Shown here piece by piece: positions 47,967-58,191 of a stretch of 64,000 nt of DNA. Position numbers and translations under genes: made by a program. Position 1 is the first letter of the stretch, and the number at the start of each line of letters is the position of its first letter. Below the pieces are notes generated by a model. It did no database searches. It was not told the DNA's origin and saw nothing but the letters and a program-made list of their open reading frames with translations. The stretch lies in contig NZ_VWWV01000001.1 of NCBI RefSeq assembly GCF_011752815.1, forward strand, positions 1,302,001 through 1,366,000, in the 5' to 3' direction. Source of the stretch: Enterobacter sp. Cy-643 (GTDB taxonomy: Bacteria > Pseudomonadota > Gammaproteobacteria > Enterobacterales > Enterobacteriaceae).

Positions 47967-48890
47967 ATGAGCGTACAAATTTGGGTTCTGGGCGATGCCG
48001 TCGTCGATCTTCTTCCGGACGGCCTGGGCCGGTTACTGCAATGCCCCGGTGGGGCTCCGGCCAATGTTGCCGTTGGGATTTCCCGCCTCGGCGGCAGCAG
48101 CGGTTTTATTGGCCGGGTGGGGAACGATCCTTTTGGCCGCTTCATGCGGCGAACGCTGCAGGAAGAAAAGGTAAATACCGATTTCATGCGTCTGGACGCT
48201 CACCAGAGAACCTCCACCGTAGTGGTAGATCTGGATGAACACGGCGAACGCACGTTCACCTTTATGGTTCGCCCCAGTGCAGATTTGTTCCTGCAACACG
48301 ATGATATTCCGTCCTTCCGCCACGGCCAGTGGCTGCATGTCTGCTCGATAGCCTTAAGCGCGGAACCCAGCCGCAGCACGACCTTCTCTGCCATGGAGCA
48401 GGTAAAAAAAGCCGGGGGCCAGGTCAGCTTTGACCCCAATATCCGTCTCGATCTCTGGCATGACGTTGCAGAGTTGCAGGCTTGCCTGACCAGAGCGCTG
48501 CTGCTGGCTGATGTGGTGAAACTCTCCGTCGAAGAGCTGATTTTTATCAGCGGGAAAACCCATCTCCATGAGGGCATTAAAAAGCTGGTCAGCCGCTTTG
48601 ATATGCGGCTTTTGCTGGTCACCCAAGGCAAGGAAGGGGTGCTGGTGTATTACCACGGTCAGATCTACCACTATGATGCGAGGCCGGTGGTCTGCGTGGA
48701 TACCACCGGCGCAGGTGATGCCTTTGTTGCCGGCTTGCTCAGCGGCCTTGCTGCCAACGGTTTGCCCGACAGCGAAGAAGCCCTGGCCGGTATTGTCGCT
48801 CAGGCTCAGCTTTGCGGCGCGCTGGCCACGACGGCAAAAGGGGCGATGACCGCCTTGCCTCACCGGGAAGAGGTCGAGCTGTCGCGGTAA
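47967..48890 (+). CDS. scrK: Fructokinase ScrK
   Basis: The 307-aa product is a PfkB/ribokinase-family sugar kinase. PfkB signature 1 (GGAPANVAVGISRLGG) is near residue 29 and signature 2 (DTTGAGDAFVAGLLSG, catalytic Asp in GAGD) near residue 249. It phosphorylates the fructose released by ScrB inside the cell. It heads the scrKYAB cluster as in Klebsiella, with its own ScrR operator; a second operator-controlled promoter lies between it and scrY. Confidence 0.96.
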   Translation: MSVQIWVLGDAVVDLLPDGLGRLLQCPGGAPANVAVGISRLGGSSGFIGRVGNDPFGRFMRRTLQEEKVNTDFMRLDAHQRTSTVVVDLDEHGERTFTFMVRPSADLFLQHDDIPSFRHGQWLHVCSIALSAEPSRSTTFSAMEQVKKAGGQVSFDPNIRLDLWHDVAELQACLTRALLLADVVKLSVEELIFISGKTHLHEGIKKLVSRFDMRLLLVTQGKEGVLVYYHGQIYHYDARPVVCVDTTGAGDAFVAGLLSGLAANGLPDSEEALAGIVAQAQLCGALATTAKGAMTALPHREEVELSR

Positions 48891-48912
48891 TACGACAAAA
48901 ATATATTCTGAT

Positions 48913-48928
48913 TGTCGTGCCTGTCACA
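48913..48928 (+). promoter_or_regulatory. Possible CRP site upstream of scrY
   Basis: TGTCG, six bases, TCACA matches TGTGA-N6-TCACA at 8 of 10 positions and lies ~70 bases before the likely scrY -10. scr genes are known to need CRP-cAMP. Confidence 0.4.
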
Positions 48929-48930
48929 TT

Positions 48931-48947
48931 TACTAAATCGGTTTAGC
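48931..48947. promoter_or_regulatory. ScrR operator 1 upstream of scrY
   Basis: TACTAAATCGGTTTAGC, palindromic core CTAAA....TTTAG. It is one of a pair spaced about 60 bases, which would allow looping. Confidence 0.75.
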
Positions 48948-48991
48948 AAAATTCGTTGCCTTCGGGATTTCGCCCTGGTTACTCTTTTTAT

Positions 48992-49007
48992 ACTAAACCG
49001 GTTTAGC
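48992..49007. promoter_or_regulatory. ScrR operator 2 overlapping the scrY -10
   Basis: ACTAAACCGGTTTAGC contains the perfect palindrome CTAAACCGGTTTAG (48993-49006). TATACT (48989-48994) is the likely -10 and overlaps it, so repressor binding would block the promoter. Confidence 0.8.
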
Positions 49008-49024
49008 TAAACAAGTGATATTAG

Positions 49025-50563
<1,539 letters not shown>

Positions 50564-50572
50564 CGAACTGGC

Positions 50573-50590
50573 CTCCCGCTCCGGCGGGAG
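50573..50590 (+). repeat. Intercistronic hairpin between scrY and scrA
   Basis: CTCCCGC (50573-50579) and GCGGGAG (50584-50590) with a 4-base loop and no T-run. It may stabilise the scrY mRNA end or reduce read-through into scrA. Confidence 0.5.
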
Positions 50591-50626
50591 TGCCACGACA
50601 TAACAAGAAAGCGTTTAGAGGTCACT

Positions 50627-52000
50627 ATGGATTTCAATCACATTGCCCGCGAGTTGATTCCTCTGCTGGGTGGCAAAGAAAACATCGCCAGCGCGGCCCA
50701 CTGCGCCACGAGGCTGCGCCTGGTTCTGGTGGATGATGCGCTGGCGGACCAGCAGGCGATTGGCAAAGTAGACGGTGTAAAAGGGTGTTTTCGTAACGCA
50801 GGGCAGATGCAAATCATCTTTGGCACAGGCGTGGTGAATAAAATGTATGCCGCCTTTATTCAGGCCGCAGGCATTGCAGAGTCAAGCAAGTCCGAAGCTG
50901 CAGACCTTGCGGCGAAAAAGCTAAACCCGTTCCAGCGCATTGCCCGTCTGCTGTCGAACATTTTTGTGCCGATCATTCCTGCCATTGTTGCCTCAGGTTT
51001 ACTGATGGGGCTGCTCGGGATGGTGAAAACCTATGGCTGGGTAAATCCGGATAACGCGCTCTATATCATGCTGGATATGTGCAGCTCCGCGGCGTTTATT
51101 ATTCTGCCTATTCTGATTGGCTTCACCGCCGCCCGTGAGTTCGGCGGCAACCCTTATCTGGGCGCGACGCTCGGCGGAATTTTAACCCATCCGGCGTTAA
51201 CCAACGCCTGGGGCGTGGCGGCCGGGTTCCACACCATGAACTTCTTTGGGCTGGAAGTGGCGATGATCGGCTATCAGGGCACGGTTTTCCCGGTGCTGCT
51301 GGCGGTGTGGTTTATGAGTCTTGTGGAGAAGCAGTTACGTCGGGTGATCCCGGATGCGCTGGATCTTATCCTGACGCCGTTCCTGACGGTCATCATTTCC
51401 GGCTTTATTGCGCTGCTGATCATCGGCCCGGCCGGGCGCGCACTGGGGGACGGCATCTCATTCGTGCTCAGCACGCTTATTGCCCACGCGGGCTGGCTTG
51501 CGGGGCTGCTCTTCGGCGGGCTGTATTCGGTGATTGTCATCACGGGCGTTCACCATAGCTTCCACGCTATTGAGGCCGGGCTGCTTGGCAACCCGGCCAT
51601 TGGCGTCAATTTCCTGCTGCCTATTTGGGCCATGGCCAACGTCGCGCAGGGCGGAGCCTGCCTGGCGGTATGGTTTAAAACCCGGGATGCGAAAATCAAA
51701 GCGATCGCGCTGCCTTCGGGGTTTTCGGCCATGCTGGGGATCACCGAGGCGGCAATCTTCGGCATCAACCTTCGATTTGTTAAACCCTTTATCGCGGCGC
51801 TGATTGGCGGCGCAGTGGGCGGAGCCTGGGTAGTCTCCGTCCATGTTTACATGACGGCGGTCGGCTTAACCGCGCTGCCGGGGATGGCGATTGTGCAGGC
51901 CAGTTCGCTGGTGAACTACATCATCGGGATGGTTATCGCCTTTGGCGTGGCGTTCATCCTCTCCCTGTTGCTGAAATACAAAGCGGAGTCTGAAGCATGA
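50627..52000 (+). CDS. scrA: Sucrose-specific PTS permease EIIBC ScrA
   Basis: The 457-aa product has an N-terminal EIIB domain with the phosphorylated Cys26 (ASAAHCATRLRLVL) and a C-terminal EIIC membrane domain (~105-455; ILPILIGFTAAREFGGNPYLG, ITGVHHSFHAIEAG, LGITEAAIFGINLRFVKPFI). It imports sucrose and phosphorylates it to sucrose-6-phosphate, taking phosphate from the glucose EIIA, since no EIIA domain is present. GAGGTC precedes the ATG. Its stop overlaps scrB by ATGA. Confidence 0.96.
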   Translation: MDFNHIARELIPLLGGKENIASAAHCATRLRLVLVDDALADQQAIGKVDGVKGCFRNAGQMQIIFGTGVVNKMYAAFIQAAGIAESSKSEAADLAAKKLNPFQRIARLLSNIFVPIIPAIVASGLLMGLLGMVKTYGWVNPDNALYIMLDMCSSAAFIILPILIGFTAAREFGGNPYLGATLGGILTHPALTNAWGVAAGFHTMNFFGLEVAMIGYQGTVFPVLLAVWFMSLVEKQLRRVIPDALDLILTPFLTVIISGFIALLIIGPAGRALGDGISFVLSTLIAHAGWLAGLLFGGLYSVIVITGVHHSFHAIEAGLLGNPAIGVNFLLPIWAMANVAQGGACLAVWFKTRDAKIKAIALPSGFSAMLGITEAAIFGINLRFVKPFIAALIGGAVGGAWVVSVHVYMTAVGLTALPGMAIVQASSLVNYIIGMVIAFGVAFILSLLLKYKAESEA

Positions 52001-53406
52001 CGCTTGCTTCCCGGTTACCGGCCATTTTGCAGGCCGTGATGACAGGCCAGCCCAAAGCCCTGCAGGATAAACACTATCCGCAGTGGCATCACGCCCCGGT
52101 GACAGGGTTAATGAATGACCCGAACGGGTTTACCTGGTTTGCCGGGCGCTGGCACCTGTTTTATCAGTGGAACCCGCTGGCGGCGGACCATACATACAAG
52201 TGCTGGGGCCACTGGAGTTCGGCTGATTTAGTCCAGTGGCGGCACGAGCCGCTGGCGCTGATGCCGGATGAAGAATACGACCGCAGCGGCTGTTACTCCG
52301 GCAGCGCCGTTGACTTCGAAGGCAGGCTGACGCTGTGCTACACCGGCAACGTTAAGTTTGACGACGGGAGCCGTACGGCGTGGCAATGCCTTGCGGTGGA
52401 AAACAGCGCCGGTGGTTTTGACAAAACGGGGCCGATTTTGCCGCTGCCTGCGGGCTACACGGGACATGTGCGTGACCCGAAGGTCTGGCAACATGAAGGC
52501 GTCTGGTACATGGTGCTGGGCGCGCAGGATCTTCACCAGCGGGGCAAGGTGTTGCTGTTTTCTTCGCCGAATATGCGCGACTGGGAAAACAGAGGTGAAA
52601 TTGCCGGGAACGGCGTTCACGGGCTGGCTGAAGCAGGCTATATGTGGGAATGCCCCGATCTTTTCCCTCTTGACGATAAACATGTGCTGCTCTGCTGCCC
52701 GCAGGGGCTGGCTCACCAGAATCAACGCTTTCTTAACGTCTACCCTGCGGCGTATCTGGTTGGCGACTTTGATTACGCCACGGCGACATTCAGACACGAC
52801 GACTTGAACGAACTGGATGCAGGATTTGAATTCTATGCCCCGCAAACGGCGCTGTCGCCGGACGGGCGGCGTTTGCTCGTCGGCTGGATGGGCGTGCCGG
52901 ACGGGGAGGAGATGCTGCAGCCAACCCGCGAGCAGGGCTGGATCCACCAGATGACCTGCCTGCGGGAGCTCACGCTTAACAACGGTAAGCTTTATCAAAA
53001 TCCGATAGCGGAACTGGCTTCGCTGCGTGAAGAAGAGCAGCGCTGGGAAGGACCCGCCAGCCAGGCTCCGGCGCTGGATGCAAAACGGCTCGAACTCCAG
53101 ATAGCGGCCACGGGTAACTTCAGCCTCCACTTTGGCGGCGGCCTGACGCTGGCCGTTACTGACCTGGGCGTTGTGCTTGAGCGGCCAGGCCTGGCGACGG
53201 GCGAACCGCTTCACCGTTACTGGCATGGCGCCGTTGCCTCGCTGCAGATCCTCTGCGACAGTTCAAGCGTTGAGATCTTTATCAATCAGGGAGAAGGCGT
53301 GATGAGCAGCCGCTATTTTCCACAGCCTTCGGAGCGGCTCTCTTTCAACGGTGAGTCGGCGGTCACGTTACGCTACTGGTCGCTGCGTTCCTGCATGATA
53401 GAATGA
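51997..53406 (+). CDS. scrB: Sucrose-6-phosphate hydrolase ScrB (GH32)
   Basis: The 469-aa product is a GH32 beta-fructosidase. The nucleophile Asp lies in GLMNDPNGF (~residue 40), the RDP motif in VRDPKVW and the acid/base Glu in YMWECPDLFPL. A C-terminal beta-sandwich follows (~330-465). It splits sucrose-6-phosphate to glucose-6-phosphate and fructose in the cytoplasm. It is translationally coupled to scrA. Confidence 0.96.
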   Translation: MTLASRLPAILQAVMTGQPKALQDKHYPQWHHAPVTGLMNDPNGFTWFAGRWHLFYQWNPLAADHTYKCWGHWSSADLVQWRHEPLALMPDEEYDRSGCYSGSAVDFEGRLTLCYTGNVKFDDGSRTAWQCLAVENSAGGFDKTGPILPLPAGYTGHVRDPKVWQHEGVWYMVLGAQDLHQRGKVLLFSSPNMRDWENRGEIAGNGVHGLAEAGYMWECPDLFPLDDKHVLLCCPQGLAHQNQRFLNVYPAAYLVGDFDYATATFRHDDLNELDAGFEFYAPQTALSPDGRRLLVGWMGVPDGEEMLQPTREQGWIHQMTCLRELTLNNGKLYQNPIAELASLREEEQRWEGPASQAPALDAKRLELQIAATGNFSLHFGGGLTLAVTDLGVVLERPGLATGEPLHRYWHGAVASLQILCDSSSVEIFINQGEGVMSSRYFPQPSERLSFNGESAVTLRYWSLRSCMIE

Positions 53407-53436
53407 GGGTTTTCGACTCATTGCCACGGTTGCGCT

Positions 53437-54444
53437 GTGAAAAAAACCAAACGCGTCACGATTAAAGATATTGCCGAACTGGCGGGCGTCTCAAAGGCGA
53501 CCGCCAGCCTGGTCCTCAATGGCCGGGGCAAAGAGCTGAGGGTAGCCCAGGCCACCCGCGAACGCATCATGACGATTGCGCAACAGCAACACTACCAGCC
53601 GAGCATTCACGCTCGCTCGCTGCGGGATGACCGCAGCCATACTATTGGGCTTGTGGTCCCGGAAATCACCAACTACGGGTTCGCCGTTTTCTCCCACGAG
53701 CTGGAAATGCTCTGCCGTGAAGCGGGCGTTCAGCTGCTTATCTCCTGCACCGACGAAAATCCAGGTCAGGAAAACATGGTGGTCAGCAACATGATTGCGC
53801 GCCAGGTTGACGGCCTGATTGTCGCCTCTAGCATGTTAACCGCGGCGGATTACCACAAACTGAGTGAACAGCTGCCGGTGGTGCTGTTCGACCGGCACAT
53901 GAATGACACCACGCTGCCGCTGGTTGCCACCGACTCCGTGCAGCCCACCGCCGAGCTGATCGCCCCGATTGCCCGCCAGCATGCGGATGAATTCTATTTC
54001 TTAGGCGGCCAGCCGAGGCTTTCTCCCACGCGGGATCGGCTGGAAGGGTTTACCCAGGGGCTGGCTCAGGCGGGCGTCACGCTGCGCCCGGAGTGGATCA
54101 TTCACGGCAACTATCATCCGAGCTCGGGCTATGAGTCCTTTGCCGCGCTATGTGCACAGCTTGGCCGCCCGCCGAAAGCGCTGTTTACCGCCGCCTGTGG
54201 CCTGCTTGAGGGCGTGCTGCGCTACATGAGCCAGCACAACCTGCTGGAGAGCGACATTCACCTGGCCAGTTTTGACGACCACTACCTCTATGACTCGCTG
54301 TCGGTGCGCATCGACACCATTCAGCAGGACAACCGTCAGCTGGCTTTTCATTGCTATGACCTGATCAGCAAACTGATTGACGGGCAGTCGCCCACGCCGC
54401 TGCAGCGCTATCTTCCGGCCAAAATATTACGTCGACATCCATAA
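53437..54444 (+). CDS. scrR: Sucrose operon repressor ScrR (LacI family)
   Basis: The 335-aa product starts with a LacI-type helix-turn-helix ([25 protein letters not shown]) and has the FruR/ScrR-like core ([53 protein letters not shown]). It represses scrK and scrYAB until fructose (or fructose-1-phosphate) binds. The start is GTG at 53437, 30 bases after scrB, with a poor ribosome site that would keep the repressor level low. It closely resembles Klebsiella ScrR. Confidence 0.95.
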   Translation: MKKTKRVTIKDIAELAGVSKATASLVLNGRGKELRVAQATRERIMTIAQQQHYQPSIHARSLRDDRSHTIGLVVPEITNYGFAVFSHELEMLCREAGVQLLISCTDENPGQENMVVSNMIARQVDGLIVASSMLTAADYHKLSEQLPVVLFDRHMNDTTLPLVATDSVQPTAELIAPIARQHADEFYFLGGQPRLSPTRDRLEGFTQGLAQAGVTLRPEWIIHGNYHPSSGYESFAALCAQLGRPPKALFTAACGLLEGVLRYMSQHNLLESDIHLASFDDHYLYDSLSVRIDTIQQDNRQLAFHCYDLISKLIDGQSPTPLQRYLPAKILRRHP

Positions 54445-54482
54445 CAAACCGCCTGCCATCATCGCTATAGGGAAATAACGTC

Positions 54483-55091
54483 ATGCAAACTTTTTGCTAC
54501 CCGGCCGGAACGCTTCTTACCGATGAAGATCGGGCTGAACACGCCTCGCCGTTCAGCGTGGTGATTGAAACTCCGCGTCTGATACTCTCGCCACCTTCGC
54601 CGGAAGATGCCCCGGCGCTGCTCAGCATTTTTTCCGATCCACAGGTGATGAAATACTGGAACACCGCGCCCTGGCGTTCCCTTGATGATGCCCTGCGTTT
54701 TATCGACCGCAGCACGGCAGATATGAAGGACGGTTCCGCCCTGACGCTGTGTATTCGGGATAAACAGTCGGGCCAGCTGGCGGGAAAATGTATGCTTTTC
54801 AGCTTTGACGTACATTCCCACCGCGCCGAGCTCGGGTTTGGTCTGGGCCGTGAACATTGGGGGAAGGGACTGGTTAACGAAGCCGCCGAGGCGCTGATTA
54901 GCTATGCCTTTAAGGTGCTTCATCTGCGTCGCATCGAAGCTGAAATCGATCCAGATAACCAGGCTTCTGCCGCCGCCCTGAAAAAGCTGGGCTTTGCTCA
55001 GGAAGGGCTGCTGCGGCAGCGCTGGGAAATTAACGGCGTAATTTCAGACTCCGCGCTGTTTGGGCTGCTGGCGACTGACCAGAACGCCTGA
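54483..55091 (+). CDS. GNAT-family N-acetyltransferase (RimJ/RimL type)
   Basis: The 202-aa product has the GNAT fold of the RimJ/RimL branch. ETPRLILSPPSPEDAPALLSIFSDP comes at the start of the domain, then ELGFGLGREHWGKGLVNEAAEALISYAF (acetyl-CoA binding, R/Q-x-x-G-x-G/A variant) and IEAEIDPDNQASAAALKKLGFAQEGLLR. Such enzymes acetylate protein N-termini or small amines; target unknown. The first ~30 residues are an extension beyond the domain. It is convergent with a sensor-kinase gene, 9 bases away. Confidence 0.88.
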   Translation: MQTFCYPAGTLLTDEDRAEHASPFSVVIETPRLILSPPSPEDAPALLSIFSDPQVMKYWNTAPWRSLDDALRFIDRSTADMKDGSALTLCIRDKQSGQLAGKCMLFSFDVHSHRAELGFGLGREHWGKGLVNEAAEALISYAFKVLHLRRIEAEIDPDNQASAAALKKLGFAQEGLLRQRWEINGVISDSALFGLLATDQNA

Positions 55092-55100
55092 GATACTGGA

Positions 55101-56492
55101 CTAGCGCCGGTAAGGGAACCATAAGCCAAAGCGGGTCACTCCGGCCTGGCTTTCCACCCAGCAGCGCCCCTGATGCAACTGCATGATGGAATGCACGATG
55201 GATAATCCGAGCCCGCTGGAGTGCGCCGAGTCGTTGCGGGAAGGATCAGCCCGGTAGAACCGGTCGAAAAGCCTTTCCTGGTGCGCCGGGGAAATGGTCT
55301 CCCCCCGGTTCATCACCACGATGGACATACCTTCCGCTTCAGGCCTGGCAGCAATCTCAATCTCACTGCCGGGCTCGGCATAGCGCACCGCGTTAGACAG
55401 CAGGTTCGCCAGCGCCCGGCGCAGCAGCAGGGCATCCGCATTCACCGTGCCGCTGGCATCGGTTTGAATCGTCACCTCACGCTCGGCGGCCAGATCCTCA
55501 AAATACTCACCGAGGCGGTGAGTCTCTTCAACAATGTCAATATCACGCCGCTGGATCTCCTGGTCAGGCTGTTCCGCCTGGGCCAGGAACAGCATGTTGT
55601 CTATCATCCGCGACATGCGCTGTAACTCTTCAAAGTTCGAGCCAAGCAGGCGCTGATAATAGGCGCTATCCCGGGCCGCACCGAGGCCAACTTCCGTCTG
55701 GCCGAGCAGGGTGGTGATGGGCGTGCGCAGGTCGTGGGCCATATCGGCACTGACCTGCTTTAACTGCTGGAACCCACGCTCCAGTCGCTCGAGCATCGCG
55801 TTGATTTGGTCAATCAGTGCATCAAGCTCCATCGGCACATCCTGCTTATCCAGCCTTGATGAGAGCGTTTGGGTGCCGATGGTGGCCGTGCGAGCGGCCA
55901 GGCGACGTAAGGGCGAAATGCCACGGCGGGCAAAGATCACTGCCAGCACGACCGAGATAGCCGCCATCATTGAGGCAAAGAGAATAATCTTGTTGCGGTA
56001 CTCTTCGAGAATATGAGTTCTGTCGCTCAGCACCCGCGCCGACACGATCTCCAGCGGCGGTAAATTATTGGCCGAAGGGCTAATGGCGGCCATGTAAACC
56101 ATCGGCGTGCCGTCCGCATTGTTGGCGTGATGCACGGCCTCAAGCGTCAGCTGATGGTTAGCGGCAACCGGCGTCACGGCGGGAATCGCGCGCTGCATGG
56201 GGTTAACTTCCAGCAAGGTAGCGCCGCCGACATAGCGAATGATAAGCAGGGATTCCGTATTGCCCAGCATATTGGCAAACAAATGGGGCTTTTCACGGAT
56301 CAGCTGCCGCGCATCCAGATCCCGCAGCAGCGTACTGATCTGGTCCACGCGGGAAACCAGCGCCGCGTCATCACGGATAGAAAGCTGCTGGCGCAGGGCG
56401 TAATAGAGCGCGCTGCCCATGACGGTAAACGCCACAAAGGAAAAGGCGGCCAGCAACACGGCAAGGCGGAAGGTTAACGAAGTACGCTTCAT
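55101..56492 (-). CDS. Sensor histidine kinase, heavy-metal-sensor-like
   Basis: The 463-aa product has a first helix (~10-30), a periplasmic loop, a second helix (~165-187; IILFASMMAAISVVLAVIFARRG) and HAMP. H253 is in ADMAHDLRTPITTLLGQTEVGL, followed by N (LANLLSNAVRY), F (LFDRFYRADPSR) and G2 (SGLGLSIVHSI) boxes. It belongs to the same CusS/HprS branch as the kinase at 9199-10602 but is clearly diverged in its sensor loop. It overlaps its response-regulator gene by 4 bases. The signal is unknown. Confidence 0.92.
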   Translation of the reverse strand: MKRTSLTFRLAVLLAAFSFVAFTVMGSALYYALRQQLSIRDDAALVSRVDQISTLLRDLDARQLIREKPHLFANMLGNTESLLIIRYVGGATLLEVNPMQRAIPAVTPVAANHQLTLEAVHHANNADGTPMVYMAAISPSANNLPPLEIVSARVLSDRTHILEEYRNKIILFASMMAAISVVLAVIFARRGISPLRRLAARTATIGTQTLSSRLDKQDVPMELDALIDQINAMLERLERGFQQLKQVSADMAHDLRTPITTLLGQTEVGLGAARDSAYYQRLLGSNFEELQRMSRMIDNMLFLAQAEQPDQEIQRRDIDIVEETHRLGEYFEDLAAEREVTIQTDASGTVNADALLLRRALANLLSNAVRYAEPGSEIEIAARPEAEGMSIVVMNRGETISPAHQERLFDRFYRADPSRNDSAHSSGLGLSIVHSIMQLHQGRCWVESQAGVTRFGLWFPYRR

Positions 56493-57166
56493 GACTCTGG
56501 CTCACAGCGGTAGCCTACGCCATGCACGGTATGAATCAGGCGCACCGGGAAGGGATCGTCCACTTTTTGCCGCAGCCTGCGCACCGCGACGTCCACCACG
56601 TTAGTGTCGCTGTCGAAATTCATGTCCCACACGCGGGAAGCCAGAAACGTTCGCGACAAAACCTGCCCCGGATGCTGGAGAAAGCACACCAGCAGCTTGA
56701 ACTCTTTATTGGTCAGCGTGATGCGCTTGCCTTCGCGCTCGCAGCGAAACTTGGCGACATCCACCAGCAGGTCTGCCATCGTCAGCACTTCTTCGGCTTC
56801 GGCCTGCGGCTGGCCGCGGCGCAAAATAATGCGGATCCTGGCCAGCAGTTCGGCAAAGGAGAAAGGCTTGACGAGGTATTCATCGGCACCCAGACCAAGC
56901 CCGCGTAAACGGTCCTCCAGCGTGCCGCGCGCGCTCAGAAACAGCACCGGCGTCTGGCTGTGGGCGCGTAAACGCTCCATCACCGTCCAGCCGTTCATTT
57001 CCGGCAGCATGACGTCCAGCAGAATCAGGTCATAATTTTCTTCCCGGGCCAGATGCAGGCCGTCAATGCCGTTAGCCGCCCAGTCTGCGGTATAGCCCGC
57101 TTCGTTCAGTCCGCTCACCAGGTAGGCGGCGGTTTTCGCTTCGTCTTCAATAATGAGGATTTTCAA
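56489..57166 (-). CDS. OmpR-family response regulator, CusR/HprR-like
   Basis: The 225-aa product has a receiver domain with E7/D8, phospho-acceptor D51 (LILLDVMLPE) and K in DEYLVKPFSF. A winged helix ends in NVVDVAVRRLRQKVDDPFPVRLIHTVHGVGYRC. It pairs with the kinase it overlaps. The two TTGTCATTT half-sites upstream of the hydrolase gene (58095-58114) match the half-site used by this regulator branch. This regulator may therefore control the hydrolase-regulator-kinase run. Confidence 0.93.
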   Translation of the reverse strand: MKILIIEDEAKTAAYLVSGLNEAGYTADWAANGIDGLHLAREENYDLILLDVMLPEMNGWTVMERLRAHSQTPVLFLSARGTLEDRLRGLGLGADEYLVKPFSFAELLARIRIILRRGQPQAEAEEVLTMADLLVDVAKFRCEREGKRITLTNKEFKLLVCFLQHPGQVLSRTFLASRVWDMNFDSDTNVVDVAVRRLRQKVDDPFPVRLIHTVHGVGYRCEPES

Positions 57167-57241
57167 GCAGCGGATCCCGTCGAAAAGAGAGAAAAGGGCG
57201 TGGAGACCGCCCCAGTCTCGTCATTATAAGAGGCGTGAACC

Positions 57242-58021
57242 TCAGTAGCCAGGCACGTGCGCCGCTTTCATGATCAGGTTGGCCACCGCTTCAGGCTGTG
57301 AAATCAGTGAAACGTGGCTGGATTTAAGCTCGATGGTTTGCGCGTGCATCCGCTTCGCCATAAACCGTTCCAGATCCGGGTTGATCGTGCGGTCTTCGGT
57401 CGATACCGCGTACCAGGTCGGTTTGTCATGCCAGGCGGCAACCGTGGTTTTCGCCATAGTTATGGCTTTGCCGATCGGCTGCTGCACGGCGTAATAGGCT
57501 TTGGCTTCGCTTTCCGGCAGATCGCCGGCGAAATCGTGGATAAATGCCGACTCGCTCAGCGCGCCGTAGCCATCGTCATTCCATTTCAGGCCCGCGGAAG
57601 CTGGTGCCGCAGGGTATTTTTTGGTCAGTGCCGGGTAGTCTTCACCGGCTTCCGGGGCACGGGCGGCGATATACACCAGGCCTTTGACTTCTGGCTCATC
57701 GCCCGCCTGGCTAATCACCATCCCGCCGTAGGAGTGCGCCACCAGAATCACCGGGCCGTTTTGCTGCGCCAGGGCGCGTTTCACCGCGGCAACATCGTTA
57801 TCTAATGACGTTGTCGGGTTCTGTACCGCCGTGACGTGTAAGCCTTTGGCCTGCAGCAGCGGGATCACTTTGCCCCAGCTTGAGCCATCGGCAAACAGGC
57901 CGTGCACCAGTACGATGTTTTTCACTTCCTGCGGAGCAGGCGTGGTGTCGGCACGAGCAGCCGTGGTACTAAAAGCGGCCAGCATAAGGGTGGCAAGCGC
58001 AGAGATATGGCGTAATTTCAT
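57242..58021 (-). CDS. Exported alpha/beta hydrolase
   Basis: The 259-aa product has a signal peptide (MKLRHISALATLMLAAFSTTAARA-DT) and an alpha/beta-hydrolase core: NIVLVHGLFADGSSWGKVIPLL (oxyanion region), nucleophile Ser in VILVAHSYGGMVIS, a late Asp (YAVSTEDRTINPD) and His (LKSSHVSLISQPE). Similar proteins are annotated as esterases or aryl-hydrolases without known substrate. It lies 75 bases upstream of the response-regulator gene on the same strand, so hydrolase-regulator-kinase may be one transcript. Confidence 0.88.
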   Translation of the reverse strand: MKLRHISALATLMLAAFSTTAARADTTPAPQEVKNIVLVHGLFADGSSWGKVIPLLQAKGLHVTAVQNPTTSLDNDVAAVKRALAQQNGPVILVAHSYGGMVISQAGDEPEVKGLVYIAARAPEAGEDYPALTKKYPAAPASAGLKWNDDGYGALSESAFIHDFAGDLPESEAKAYYAVQQPIGKAITMAKTTVAAWHDKPTWYAVSTEDRTINPDLERFMAKRMHAQTIELKSSHVSLISQPEAVANLIMKAAHVPGY

Positions 58022-58094
58022 GATCTATCCTCAGGATTCAACAAGGGGGTCAGGGCCAATTTAGCGTCCGGGCGCCAACAAACTGCTGACGTGG

Positions 58095-58114
58095 AAATGA
58101 CAAAAAAATGACAA
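58095..58114 (-). promoter_or_regulatory. Tandem response-regulator half-sites upstream of the hydrolase gene
   Basis: AAATGACAA occurs at 58095-58103 and again at 58106-58114, 11 bp apart; on the hydrolase strand they read TTGTCATTT twice. The spacing of one helical turn is typical of OmpR-family direct-repeat sites, and the half-site equals one arm of the CusR box. The site is 74 bases before the hydrolase start. Confidence 0.5.
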
Positions 58115-58149
58115 ACGGAGCAGGTATTGTCTTTGGGGCAGGATAAACA

Positions 58150-58175
58150 GAAAAAGCCGGACGCAAGGCCCGGCT
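58150..58175 (-). terminator. Terminator after the NAD-binding dehydrogenase gene
   Basis: On the minus strand AGCCGG, a 9-base loop and CCGGCT are followed by a T-run (58151-58154 complement). It lies 16 bases after the stop codon of the upstream gene. Confidence 0.75.
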
Positions 58176-58191
58176 CTCTATTGCGGATGTC

